Assembly (NCBI GenBank): GCA_014237405.1
Contig: JABZFO010000154.1
Location: forward strand, 1-64,000
Direction of reading: 5' to 3'
Origin: Desulfosarcina sp.
GTDB lineage: Bacteria; Desulfobacterota; Desulfobacteria; Desulfobacterales; Desulfosarcinaceae
Length of the DNA: 64,000 nucleotides
Positions 25,167 through 33,298 of the stretch are shown one piece after another; positions within the stretch are counted from its first letter, which is position 1, and each line of letters opens with the position of its first letter. The notes beneath the pieces are model-generated. The model saw nothing but the letters and a program-made list of their open reading frames with translations. It had not been told where the DNA came from and did no database searches. A program made the translations under genes and the position numbers.

Positions 25167-26123
25167 TTACCCCAGTTGGATGCCGAAAAGGTGCTCCTGC
25201 CCGGTTCGGCCCCGGATCTCCTGGTTTCCCAGGTCCATGAGCGGCAGTTGCTGTGTCACCAGGGATGCGGTTTGCCGGCACATGACAATGGGGCCGGGAA
25301 GTGTTTTGTTGGCCATGGAGGAGAGGCGGAACGCCAGGTTGATGCAGTCTCCCACCAAAGCCAGATCGGCGGGCCGGGAACCGTAATGGGAAAGGGTAAC
25401 CTGGCCGGTGGTCAGTCCCCAGCCCAGCACCGGGGGGGGGATCACAAGACCCCGGTCCGTCAGCTGCCGGTGGATTTCAGGGCCGCTGCGCAGCTGGCAG
25501 ATGGCGGCCTGGCAGGCCGATAGCGCATGGTCGGGGGAAAACCCCCCGGGATGCTCCCAGAAGGCGAAGACAGCATCTCCGATATAATCTTTGACCGTTC
25601 CATGGTGCTCGTTCACAATGGTACTGAATCGGGAGAAAATCTCCTTGATGAAGGCGTAGACCACAGCCGAATCCACCTTCTGGGAAAAGGCGGAGAAGCC
25701 TCGGACATCGGCCACCAGACTGGTGACGCAGATCGCTGTCGGGCTGATGGCGGTCTGCTCCGTCCAGTTCTCCTTCTCTGGCTGGGGTGCCAGATGCGGA
25801 CAGAAAAGACGGATGGATGTGCCGCCCAGGGAGATGAGATCTCCGTCTTCAAGCTGTCGGGATGCGCCCGGCGCCATTCGGACGTCGTTGACCCAGGTGC
25901 CGTTTTTGCTCATGTCGGTGATTTCCACGCCATATCGGGTCAGCCGAACCACCGCATGGTCACGGGAAACCATTGGATTGCGCACTATGATGCACTTGCC
26001 CCTGTCAATGCCGCGGCAGACGCGGCCAAGAAATATCTTGTCGGTCAGGGCGAGGCGGCGGGGCACACCCTGCTCTTCCTGCCATTGCAGGCTGGGTTCG
26101 GGTGTCATGGCTTCCGATGGCAT
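25167..26123 (-). CDS. FHA domain-adenylyl/guanylyl cyclase fusion
   Basis: The product has 318 residues. Residues 15-110 are an FHA phosphothreonine-binding domain (LGRVCRGIDRGKCIIV, VSRDHAVV, DMSKNGTWVND, LEDGDLISLGG). Residues 130-315 are a class III nucleotide cyclase domain with the first metal Asp in SLVADVRGFSAFS, the second in KDYIGDAVFAFW, and the GDCINLAFRLSSMA block. A soluble cyclase (cAMP or cGMP) regulated by binding to phosphorylated partners is inferred. It is the first gene of the minus-strand series that leads to the hydrogenase and kinases, separated from them by an RND remnant. Substrate choice between ATP and GTP is not determined. Confidence 0.88.
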   Translation of the reverse strand: MPSEAMTPEPSLQWQEEQGVPRRLALTDKIFLGRVCRGIDRGKCIIVRNPMVSRDHAVVRLTRYGVEITDMSKNGTWVNDVRMAPGASRQLEDGDLISLGGTSIRLFCPHLAPQPEKENWTEQTAISPTAICVTSLVADVRGFSAFSQKVDSAVVYAFIKEIFSRFSTIVNEHHGTVKDYIGDAVFAFWEHPGGFSPDHALSACQAAICQLRSGPEIHRQLTDRGLVIPPPVLGWGLTTGQVTLSHYGSRPADLALVGDCINLAFRLSSMANKTLPGPIVMCRQTASLVTQQLPLMDLGNQEIRGRTGQEHLFGIQLG

Positions 26124-26567
26124 CTTGGTTTCCTAAGCCTCATGAACGGTTTTCTGCGCTTCAATCCAGAATGGACCATCTGTACAGACCGAATCAGCGC
26201 CGTTTCGAAAAGGAGTCGCCTGCAGAGATGGCCCGGAGTGCCATTGGCTGAATCGGGCTGCGGCCGACCGCATCATTATTTGTTACAGGTGGAGATAAGC
26301 GCTGGGAAAGTATTCTGTTCTTAACACATTGACAGATCAGCGGCAACGGGCAACATCACAGGGAAAGGTTCTGTTCTTATAAAGAAGCATTCTTCTAAAT
26401 TAGAAAAGAAAAATATGCGAACCGTTTGTCCGGATGGGTATAAGGGGGCGGTTGGAAAACAGCCGGCATCCTGAATGGTTATTTTAGGATGCCGGCGGGG
26501 TATGGTGTGGTGAGACGGCAAAGAATGAAAAAATCTTTGTCTGCCGGTTCCATACTTATTCGCGGTG
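26124..26567. other. Intergenic between the DUF302 gene and the cyclase
   Basis: No gene was recognised in these 444 bases. They should hold the cyclase promoter (upstream of 26123 on minus) and contain the hairpin at 26462-26496 behind the DUF302 gene. Confidence 0.45.
26462..26496 (-). terminator. Perfect 11-bp hairpin downstream of the DUF302 gene
   Basis: GCCGGCATCCT, 13 bases, then AGGATGCCGGC. It lies 72 bases beyond the stop at 26568. On the minus strand it is followed by a short TGTTTT, so it is a likely though not classical terminator. Confidence 0.5.
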
Positions 26568-27020
26568 TCAGGGCAGGGTGGCCGCCATGGCGAAATTGGA
26601 TAATGCCTGTTCCATTTTCCGGATTGCGTCGCCCATTTCGGTGATCCCGTGGCGACGGGCCAGGTAATCCGGGGCATTGTAGGAGAACCAGACCTGACCG
26701 GCGCTGTCCTCCCAGATCAGTGCCTTTAAGGGGAGGTCGATGCCCATGGATCGGCTGCGCTGGATCAGCGGGGTCCCCATGGCAGGACTACCGAAAACAA
26801 TCAGCAGCGTGGGCTTCAGCGCCTGGCCGATGCGTTGGGCGCCTTTGGCATGGTCGATCCGGGCGAAGACGGCAATGCCTTTTTCTTTCAATGCGCTTTC
26901 CAGCCGGTTGGCGGTGGTGGCCACATCGTGGCTGCTTTTTACACTGACCAGGCCACCCTGGGCGGCAGCCGTACCGATCATGAAAACGGTTAACAGAAGA
27001 ACGAGAATGGTTTTTTTCAT
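26568..27020 (-). CDS. Exported DUF302 domain protein
   Basis: The product has 150 residues. The start ATG 27020 gives the signal peptide MKKTILVLLLTVFMIGTAAA, so the protein is periplasmic or secreted. The rest is a DUF302 domain with VKSSHDVATTANRLESALKE, VFARIDHAKGA, TLLIVFGSPAMGTPL, LPLKALIWED and VWFSYN. The function of DUF302 is not established; the family is found widely in sulfur-metabolising bacteria. It lies 50 bases downstream of rubredoxin on the same strand and may be cotranscribed with it. Confidence 0.88.
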   Translation of the reverse strand: MKKTILVLLLTVFMIGTAAAQGGLVSVKSSHDVATTANRLESALKEKGIAVFARIDHAKGAQRIGQALKPTLLIVFGSPAMGTPLIQRSRSMGIDLPLKALIWEDSAGQVWFSYNAPDYLARRHGITEMGDAIRKMEQALSNFAMAATLP

Positions 27021-27070
27021 GGGTATTCCTTCTTTATCCTGACCATATTTCAAATCAGCGTTGGGCCCAA

Positions 27071-27232
27071 TTACTCGGTTTTCTCGAATTCATCCTTGCC
27101 GACCCCGCAGATGGGACATTCCCAGTCCTCGGGCAGGTTCTCGAATACGGTTCCCGGGGCGATGCCGCCCTCTTCGTCTCCCAGTGCAGGATCATAGATG
27201 TAGTCGCAAGGAACGCAGCGCCATTTGTCCAT
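27071..27232 (-). CDS. Rubredoxin
   Basis: The 53-residue iron protein has two CxxC-type ligand pairs, [10 protein letters not shown] and [11 protein letters not shown], together with the conserved WECP. It carries one electron in the cytoplasm to partners such as rubrerythrin, superoxide reductase or NO/O2 reductases. The start is ATG 27232 (MDKWRCVPC). The length is standard. Its position next to the hybrid cluster protein suggests a role in oxidative or nitrosative defence. Confidence 0.95.
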   Translation of the reverse strand: MDKWRCVPCDYIYDPALGDEEGGIAPGTVFENLPEDWECPICGVGKDEFEKTE

Positions 27233-27334
27233 TTGTATTTCTCCTTTTGCGCGAACCCTAAATGACAAAATTGAAGCTCCCTGCGGCAAACCACGGGGAA
27301 TCTTCACCGTAAGGGCGTTATCGATTTCCAGCTC

Positions 27335-27424
27335 GCTCGCCCGGTTGAATCCCTTCGGGTGCGCGCAGCGCAATTCAACCGGGCGAGCGTATTCCCCGCC
27401 GCAAGCAGCGGGGAATACGCTCGC
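27335..27424. repeat. Two overlapping perfect 16-bp inverted repeats
   Basis: IR1 has GCTCGCCCGGTTGAAT (27335-27350) and its exact complement at 27373-27388. IR2 has GCGAGCGTATTCCCCG (27383-27398) and its exact complement at 27409-27424. The two hairpins share 27383-27388, so only one can form fully at a time. The element fills the space between hcp and rubredoxin and may act as an RNA stability or termination device for the hcp transcript, or be a mobile palindromic repeat. Confidence 0.85.
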
Positions 27425-27434
27425 TATCGCGGTT

Positions 27435-29099
27435 CTATTTCCCGGCCATCATGGCCGCAATATCTTCCTCGACGGTGCCTATGGGTTTGATATTAAACTT
27501 TTCCACCAGCACGTTGGCCACATTGGGGGAGAGAAAACCCGGCAGCGTCGGCCCCAGCCGGATGCCCTTAACTCCCAGGAACAGCAATGCCAGGAGCACG
27601 GCTACCGCCTTTTGTTCGTACCAGGCGATGTCGTAGGAGATCGGCAGGTCGTTGATATCCTCCAGGCCGAACACCTCTTTGAGTTTAAGGGCGATTACGG
27701 CCAGGGAGTAGGAGTCGTTGCACTGGCCGGCATCCAGCACCCGGGGAATGCCGCCGATGTCACCCAGGGCCAGCTTGTTGTAGCGGTACTTGGCGCATCC
27801 GGCGGTGAGAATTACCGTGTCCTTGGGCAGGTTTTCTGCCACATCAGTGTAATAGCTTCGAGTTTTATGGCGGCCGTCGCAGCCGGCCATGACCACGAAC
27901 CGTTTGATGGCTCCGGATTTCACAGCCTCCACCACCTTGTCGGCCAGGGCCAGGACCTGGTTGTGGGCGAATCCGCCGACGATGGTGCCGGTCTCGATTT
28001 CGATGGGCGGCGGGCAGGTCTTGGCTTTTTCGATGAGGGCAGAGAAATCCTTGGCGCCGCCGGCAGGCCGGTCGGCAATGTGCACGGCACCTTCATAACC
28101 CACTACACCGGTGGTAAAGAGCCGGTCCAGGTAGGTATTGTCTTTTTTCAGCGGCACCAGGCAGTTGGTGGTCAACAGGATCGGCCCATTAAAGGATTCG
28201 AACTCCTTGTTCTGATGCCACCATGATCCGCCGTAATTTCCCACAAAATGGTCGTACTTTTTAAAGGCCGGATAGTAATTGGCCGGCAGCATCTCGCCGT
28301 GGGTGTAAACATCCACACCTGTGCCCTCGGTCTGCTTTAGCAGTTCCTCCATGTCTTTCAAATCATGGCCGGTGATCAGTATCCCCGGATTGCTGCCCAC
28401 GCCGATGTTCACTTCTGTGATTTCCGGGTTGCCGTAGGCTGTGGTATTGGCCTCGTCCAGCAGGGCCATTGTCGATACAGCCGTTTCCCCGGCTTTCATC
28501 ACCAACGCAACCATCTCGTCAACCGTCAAGTCTTTTGTGGTTGAGGCCAGGGCTTCCATCATGAAGTCGTTGACCTCATCTTTTTGAAGTCCCAGGATGG
28601 CGGCGTGGTCCGCATACGCGGCGATGCCTTTCAACCCGATGGTCAACAGCTCCCGCAATGAGCGCACATCTTCGTTGTCTGTGGCCAGAACACCCACGGA
28701 TGTTGCCTTTTCGGCATAGGCGGATGGATCGGTGGCCACCCAGGTGGCCGCTTCGGGCAGCGCCTGGTCAAAATCACCGCCGTTTTTCTCCTTGTAGGCG
28801 GCCAGGAATTTAGACTTGAACTGGTCCCGTCGCTCCAGGCCCTCCTGGATCATGACGGTAAAGCGGGCATCGTCCCAGTTGGCATTGGTGATGGTGGCAA
28901 ACAGGCCCTGGGCGATGAAATCATCGTTGGTGCGGTCCGCAGCACCCAGCTCCTTGAGCTTTTCACCGTAAACCGAGATTCCTTTGAGTACGAAAATCAA
29001 CAGGTCTTGAAGGTTGGCGGTTTCCTCCGGCTTGCCACATACGCCCTTGACGGTGCAGCCGGTGTTCTTGGCGGTTTCCTGACATTGAAAACAAAACAT
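27435..29099 (-). CDS. hcp: Hybrid cluster protein (hydroxylamine reductase / NO-responsive Hcp)
   Basis: The 554-residue protein begins [20 protein letters not shown] followed by CGK, the N-terminal Cys set for the cubane cluster in class I Hcps of anaerobes. The hybrid-cluster ligands appear in [42 protein letters not shown] and [11 protein letters not shown]. Hcp reduces hydroxylamine in vitro and is thought to reduce or handle NO in vivo. It follows the DUF1858 gene by 26 bases on the same strand. The Crp/Fnr regulator gene upstream and a palindrome before DUF1858 suggest HcpR-type control. Confidence 0.97.
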   Translation of the reverse strand: MFCFQCQETAKNTGCTVKGVCGKPEETANLQDLLIFVLKGISVYGEKLKELGAADRTNDDFIAQGLFATITNANWDDARFTVMIQEGLERRDQFKSKFLAAYKEKNGGDFDQALPEAATWVATDPSAYAEKATSVGVLATDNEDVRSLRELLTIGLKGIAAYADHAAILGLQKDEVNDFMMEALASTTKDLTVDEMVALVMKAGETAVSTMALLDEANTTAYGNPEITEVNIGVGSNPGILITGHDLKDMEELLKQTEGTGVDVYTHGEMLPANYYPAFKKYDHFVGNYGGSWWHQNKEFESFNGPILLTTNCLVPLKKDNTYLDRLFTTGVVGYEGAVHIADRPAGGAKDFSALIEKAKTCPPPIEIETGTIVGGFAHNQVLALADKVVEAVKSGAIKRFVVMAGCDGRHKTRSYYTDVAENLPKDTVILTAGCAKYRYNKLALGDIGGIPRVLDAGQCNDSYSLAVIALKLKEVFGLEDINDLPISYDIAWYEQKAVAVLLALLFLGVKGIRLGPTLPGFLSPNVANVLVEKFNIKPIGTVEEDIAAMMAGK

Positions 29100-29125
29100 G
29101 GTGTGTTTCCTTTCCTATAGTGTGA

Positions 29126-29356
29126 TTATGGTTTTAGCGCCGCTGACGCCTCGGATGCGTCAATGATGCGTTGAAAATGCTGAATCAATTCGTTTGGATC
29201 GTGTCCGTACGCTTTTGCGACATCGTCCACGGTATGGAAGGCTTCCGTCGGGCAGCCCACGCACAACAGGCCGAGATCCATGAACGGTTTAAGGAGCTTC
29301 GGGTACCGATCTAAAAGTTCCTTGACGGTAATGTCTGCCGATAAACGTGGATTCAT
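29126..29356 (-). CDS. DUF1858 domain protein
   Basis: The product has 76 residues. DUF1858 features are ADITVKELLDRYPKLLKPFM and LGLLCVGCPTEAFHTVDDVA with a CxxC-like pair. Such small proteins often accompany hybrid cluster proteins, and a role in iron-sulfur or redox handling has been assumed. It is the first gene of the operon with hcp, 26 bases apart. Confidence 0.88.
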   Translation of the reverse strand: MNPRLSADITVKELLDRYPKLLKPFMDLGLLCVGCPTEAFHTVDDVAKAYGHDPNELIQHFQRIIDASEASAALKP

Positions 29357-29454
29357 AATTGGGAATGGTTTCCTTTCCGATGGGGTTCATGTTGCCGGAA
29401 GTGTTTCAACCGACAAGCTCCAGCAACCGGATCCACGGGTCAGTGTTAAAATGA

Positions 29455-29497
29455 AGAATAGCCATTGTTTCCAAGCCTGTCTTTGCGCTGGCGCAAA
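29455..29497 (-). promoter_or_regulatory. Palindromic Crp/Fnr-type site and promoter of the DUF1858-hcp operon
   Basis: TTTGCGCTGGCGCAAA at 29482-29497 is a perfect palindrome with a 2-bp centre. Read on the minus strand, a TATTCT -10 element lies at 29460-29455. A start point near 29448 would put the palindrome centre at about -41.5, the class II activator position for Crp/Fnr proteins. The regulator encoded just upstream (29558) is the natural candidate to bind. This assignment is inference. Confidence 0.6.
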
Positions 29498-29557
29498 CAA
29501 GATGGATTTTTTTAAAAAAATGCAGGGCTGCAACAATGAGGGGAGCGAGATTACGAG

Positions 29558-30256
29558 TCAGCCAGTTTCAGCGAATTGGACCAGGGCGTGAGGATTGGTG
29601 ATGACGATCTGCTCGCGCCCGGACTTGATCCAGCCGTTTTTTTCCCAGGCGCTAAGCGTGCGGCTGACCGTGTATAAGGTGGTCCCGGAGTAGTCAGCGA
29701 TATTCTGGCGGCTCAGGGCGATATCAATGAGTATCCCATCCCGGGTCTTCGAACCGGCCCGCCGCATCAGTCGAAGAAGGGAACGGGCGATACGTTGATC
29801 CACATACTCGGTGCAAACCTCCAGGTAGCGGTGCTGCATATCGTCGATACGTTCCAGAACGATGCCCAGCAGGTTGATAGCGATATCCGGATATTGGTGA
29901 ATCAAATGAATCATCTTCGGCTTATCCCAGCCGATGACCTCCGTCTCTTCTAAAGATTCAGCAGTGACCAGATAATTTCTATTTTTGAAAAGGGCGGTCA
30001 CAGCGGTTAATTCTCCGGCACCGATATAGCCGATGATTACTTCCCTGCCCTGCTCATTGAGTTTGGTCAGTTTTAAACGACCCTGATTCACCAGGTAACA
30101 ATGCTTTGCCGGATCACCCTGATGAAACAATATGCTTTTGGGCTGAAATGTTATGCTGCGACCCTCTTTTAACAACGCTGCATTCTGTTCACGGGTAAGG
30201 CCTATGAAAATTTCCGATTGATGCAGGCTGTCCGATTGATGCGGGTTCGTATCCAT
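29558..30256 (-). CDS. Crp/Fnr-family transcriptional regulator, HcpR-like
   Basis: The product has about 232 residues. It has a cyclic-nucleotide-binding-like beta-barrel (about 30-120: FQPKSILFHQGDPAKHCYLV), a long dimer helix, and a C-terminal winged helix (SRQNIADYSGTTLYTVSRTL). There is no N-terminal Cys cluster of the FNR iron-sulfur type. The position upstream of DUF1858-hcp on the same strand matches HcpR, a regulator of nitrosative stress genes in anaerobes. The start is taken at ATG 30256 (MDTNPHQ); a TTG two codons earlier is in frame. Confidence 0.9.
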   Translation of the reverse strand: MDTNPHQSDSLHQSEIFIGLTREQNAALLKEGRSITFQPKSILFHQGDPAKHCYLVNQGRLKLTKLNEQGREVIIGYIGAGELTAVTALFKNRNYLVTAESLEETEVIGWDKPKMIHLIHQYPDIAINLLGIVLERIDDMQHRYLEVCTEYVDQRIARSLLRLMRRAGSKTRDGILIDIALSRQNIADYSGTTLYTVSRTLSAWEKNGWIKSGREQIVITNPHALVQFAETG

Positions 30257-30628
30257 AAACAAGTACAGATCCTAAAAAAGAAGAATTATTATCCGACAGA
30301 TATTTGTATTTGACGTATCATCGGCTGCTTTATATGCATTGTATGAGAGGATGGCAATTCAAAAAAAATCTCTTCAAAATAAGTTTTTTTCGGGTACTAT
30401 GTCAATGAAATAATAGAAATTTTATGGGGTGCTGGCCTTGCAGGAGGAGGGGATTACCCGTCAACCGGATGGGGCCGTTGGTGAAAAATTTTATAGACAA
30501 CGATTACCCTGATTGCACAAAAAGAATCGACTTGCAAACGACAACAACCGGATGCCGCACAGTTTCCAAACTCAATTTTTGCCGTGTCATGAATCCGGAA
30601 AGGAGAATTCCTAATCAGAGGAGAATTT
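30257..30628. other. Divergent intergenic region
   Basis: This 372-base gap separates the minus-strand regulator from the plus-strand aldolase and must hold both promoters. It is A+T-rich around 30270-30420. I could not fix a convincing -35/-10 pair. No gene was seen. Confidence 0.4.
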
Positions 30629-31252
30629 ATGGATCCTTATTTTCAGTACCGAAAAGATATCATCGACTGCTGTCAGTGGCTGTGCCGGCACGGCTATTTC
30701 GGCTCCCTGCTCAGCGCCGGGGGTAACGTGTCGGTGCGTATTCCCGATGAACCGGTGGTGGTGATCACCCCGTCAGGGAAGCCATACATGGAGCTGGTTC
30801 CGGAAAACATCTGCGTGGTGGATTTCAACCTGAACCGCATCGACAGCGACCTGGCACCCTCCATCGAGACCGCCATGCACGTGGGCATCTACCAAAACCG
30901 GGCGGATGTCGGGGCCGTGGTTCATACCCACCAGGCATACGCCAGCGTTTTTGCCTTGATCAACCAGCCGATCCCGGCCCTGTTTGACGAAGTGGCTCTG
31001 GCCATTGGCGAGACCGTGGATGTGGTCCCTTATGCCTTTTCCGGAACCCCGGAGCTGGTGGAGAACGTCACACGAACGGTGACCAACGGCTGCAACTGCT
31101 TTATCATGCAGAACCACGGAGCGCTGAATCTGGGCCAGACCCTGGACGCGGGGTGGAAAAACGCCGAACTGCTGGAGAAGACCGCCCAGGTCTACTACCA
31201 TGCCCTGACCACTGGAAAGCCGGTGACGACGCTGCCCGCCCACGACCTTTAA
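30629..31252 (+). CDS. Class II aldolase/adducin family protein
   Basis: The product has 207 residues. Family features are SAGGNVSVRI, ITPSGKPYMEL, ETAMHVGIYQ, the metal-binding HTHQAY, and a C-terminal His in MQNHGALNLGQTLDAGW. These proteins bind Zn2+ and act as fuculose- or rhamnulose-phosphate aldolases or decarboxylases. The exact substrate is unknown. The start at ATG 30629 follows GAGGAGAATTT. There is no sugar kinase or isomerase nearby to narrow the pathway. Confidence 0.88.
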   Translation: MDPYFQYRKDIIDCCQWLCRHGYFGSLLSAGGNVSVRIPDEPVVVITPSGKPYMELVPENICVVDFNLNRIDSDLAPSIETAMHVGIYQNRADVGAVVHTHQAYASVFALINQPIPALFDEVALAIGETVDVVPYAFSGTPELVENVTRTVTNGCNCFIMQNHGALNLGQTLDAGWKNAELLEKTAQVYYHALTTGKPVTTLPAHDL

Positions 31253-31268
31253 AAAGGCTCCAACCTGC

Positions 31269-31314
31269 TTGACAATGAATTGATTGATTTTATATTTGAT
31301 CATACATGCATATA
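31269..31314 (+). promoter_or_regulatory. ArsR promoter with overlapping imperfect operator
   Basis: TTGACA (31269-31274), a 16-bp spacer and TATATT (31291-31296) form a strong promoter. From 31291 to 31314 the sequence TATATTTGAT...ATGCATATA is an imperfect palindrome over the -10 region. This is the usual place for an ArsR-family repressor to bind its own promoter. The RBS AGGAGG follows at 31325. Confidence 0.65.
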
Positions 31315-31335
31315 TTTATCTGGTAGGAGGTCGTT

Positions 31336-31713
31336 GTGATCAAAAAAAATGCCCATTCCGCTTGTACGCCTGAAACATGCGATGTCCGGGTGGTTCACCT
31401 GGATCGGGTGGCCCGGGCCAAAGCGGAGGCCATTGCAGAAAAGGAGCTGGACCGGCTGGCACTGACTTACAAGATAATGGGCGATCCCACCCGACTCAAG
31501 ATCATTATGGCCCTGCGGGGCGGGGAGATGTGTGTCTGCGACATCGCCGCCTTCGTGGGCCTGAGCGAATCGGCCGTCTCCCATCAGCTCAGGCGCCTGC
31601 GGGAACTCTCCCTGGTCCGCTCCCGCCGCGACGGCCAGATTCTCTATTACACGCTGGACGACAAGCATGTGCTGGAACTGGTCACCATCGGCCTTCACCA
31701 CATCAAGGAATAA
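31336..31713 (+). CDS. ArsR/SmtB-family metal-responsive repressor
   Basis: The product is a 125-residue winged-helix repressor starting at GTG 31336 after AGGAGGTCGTT. Features are GDPTRLKIIMALRGGEMCVC and DIAAFVGLSESAVSHQLRRL. The CVC pair in helix 3 matches the metal site of CadC/ArsR-like sensors, and extra Cys (CTPETC) occur near the N-terminus. It is followed at 31782 by a permease of the type often used for metal efflux, so it probably derepresses that gene when a thiophilic metal is bound. Confidence 0.92.
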   Translation: MIKKNAHSACTPETCDVRVVHLDRVARAKAEAIAEKELDRLALTYKIMGDPTRLKIIMALRGGEMCVCDIAAFVGLSESAVSHQLRRLRELSLVRSRRDGQILYYTLDDKHVLELVTIGLHHIKE

Positions 31714-31781
31714 TAATCCACCACAACCCGGCCCGTCACACAGCGGCCATGCCCATCTTCGAGAAAGAGGAGCGATATCCT

Positions 31782-32845
31782 ATGAATCTTGTGCTCAACA
31801 TTTTTCTTCAGTCCTGGAACATCCTTGTTGAGTCATCCGCCTTCATCCTGCTGGGATTGATCGTCAGCGGATTGCTGCGGGTATTCCTCAACCCCGGGTC
31901 GGTCTCCAGGCACCTGGGCCAGGGGCGCTTCAAGTCGGTGTTCAAGGCCTCGCTCATGGGCATCCCCATTCCCCTGTGCTCATGCGGCGTGCTGCCGGCG
32001 GCCGCGCCATTACTTATGCCCTGATGGATCCCATCATGACCGTGATGCGGCCGGTGGCGGCCTTTTTCACGGCCTTTGCCGCCGGCATTGCCGAGAATCT
32101 GCTGGGAAAGCCTGATACGGCTCGCCCCATCGTGCCGGACCTCTCCTGCCCGGTGGATGGCTGCTGTGACGGCCAGAACTGCTTACCGGAGTTGCACCGC
32201 AATCACCACAGCTTCGGGGAAAAAACAAGGGCCGGGTTCCGATTTGCTTTTACCGATGTGTGGGGAGATCTGGCCGTGTGGTTTCTGTTCGGCCTGCTAC
32301 TGTCCGGCATGATTACCGTGCTGATCCCCGAATCGATCTTCAGCCGGTACATGGGCGGTGGCATTGGTGCCATGCTGATCATGCTGGCCGTGGGCATTCC
32401 CATCTATATCTGCGCCACGGCATCCACGCCCATTGCCGCGGCCCTGATCCTGCAAGGTGTCAGTCCCGGTGTGGCGCTGGTGTTTCTGATGACTGGACCG
32501 GCCACCAATGTCACATCCCTGACCGTGCTCACCCGTGTGTTGGGCAGGCGGGCCACGGCTATCTATCTGACAGGCATTGCCGTCTGCGCGGTGGGCTTCG
32601 GGCTGCTGGTGGACTGGATCTACCGGTCCCTGGGCATCTCAGCGCAGGCGGTGGTGGGGCAGGCCGGTGAAGCCATGCCGCATGCCGTTGAACTGACCGG
32701 CGCAATCGTCATTCTTGCGCTGTCTGTGAAACCGGTATGGCGGACCATTTACAGCCATTTTGTCAAACCAGGACCGGCAGTTGAATCGTTGGCGACGAAT
32801 CGCGAGCGCTTAAACGCGCCGGAACACTGTGCCGGCAGCACATGA
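31782..32845 (+). pseudogene. SO_0444/DUF318-type metal permease, broken by an internal deletion
   Basis: The first frame from ATG 31782 encodes MNLVLNIFLQSWNILVESSA and continues to IPIPLCSCGVLPAA, then runs to a TGA at 32024. The downstream frame (from about 32003) resumes with AITYALMDPIMTVMRPVAAF and continues correctly to 32845. Intact relatives have about 30 more residues between these points, including an ISTPESGVDS-like segment. A deletion of about 100 bases, not a multiple of three, therefore removed them. The region holds the conserved CSCG motif and the second half's TASTPIAAALI. Transport activity should be lost. It follows the ArsR gene by 68 bases. Confidence 0.8.
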
Positions 32846-32985
32846 GGGTGCGCCCACTGACCCGTGGGGCCGGTAGACTGAGGAACGAAGTCGGAGGACG
32901 GGGGTCAGAATCGCTGATGCAGTTGAGCGGCTTCCAGCCGCGATCGGTTTTCCGACTTCTGACATCTGTTTTCCGTATTTTTTTA

Positions 32986-33018
32986 TTGACACCTCTTAAA
33001 GTTTGGATTACCTAACTT
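32986..33018 (+). promoter_or_regulatory. feoAB promoter region with an iron-repressor-like palindrome
   Basis: TTGACA at 32986-32991 could be a -35 box; the -10 box is poor. AAGTTTGGATTACCTAACTT at 32999-33018 is an imperfect palindrome (arms AAGTT/AACTT and GG/CC). It resembles DtxR/IdeR-type iron boxes with a TTAGG/CCTAA core and lies where it would block transcription. It is inferred to repress feoAB when iron is sufficient. Confidence 0.5.
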
Positions 33019-33059
33019 TTTACGAGACCCGAAATACTTGTGTAGCGCGTGGAGTTCCA

Positions 33060-33296
33060 ATGAAAAAAATAAATATTCGAAACATGCAGGTCAACCAGGA
33101 AGGAACCATCGCCAGCATCAAGATTGGCGGTGAACTGGGGCGTCGGATCCGGGATATGGGTCTGGTGACGGGAACCGAAATCAAGATCCAGGGACGGGCA
33201 CCACTTTACGATCCGGTGGCCCTGCGGGTCAAAGGCTTTACCCTGACCCTTCGCAACAATGAAGCCGACCACATCGAAGTCGAGGTTAACGGATAA
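33060..33296 (+). CDS. feoA: Ferrous iron transport accessory protein FeoA
   Basis: The product is a 78-residue SH3-like protein (MKKINIRNMQVNQEGTIASI, RRIRDMGLVTGTEIKIQGRA, PLYDPVALRVKGFTLTLRNN). It assists FeoB in Fe2+ uptake and may regulate its GTPase. The start is ATG 33060; the frame is open further upstream without a better signal. It is two bases from feoB, so the two are cotranscribed. Confidence 0.95.
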   Translation: MKKINIRNMQVNQEGTIASIKIGGELGRRIRDMGLVTGTEIKIQGRAPLYDPVALRVKGFTLTLRNNEADHIEVEVNG

Positions 33297-33298
33297 CA

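Noticed and set aside
32003-32024. TGA ending the first half of the metal permease read as a Sec codon
   Set aside because: The downstream homology is in a different frame and about 30 residues are missing, so it is a deletion, not recoding.
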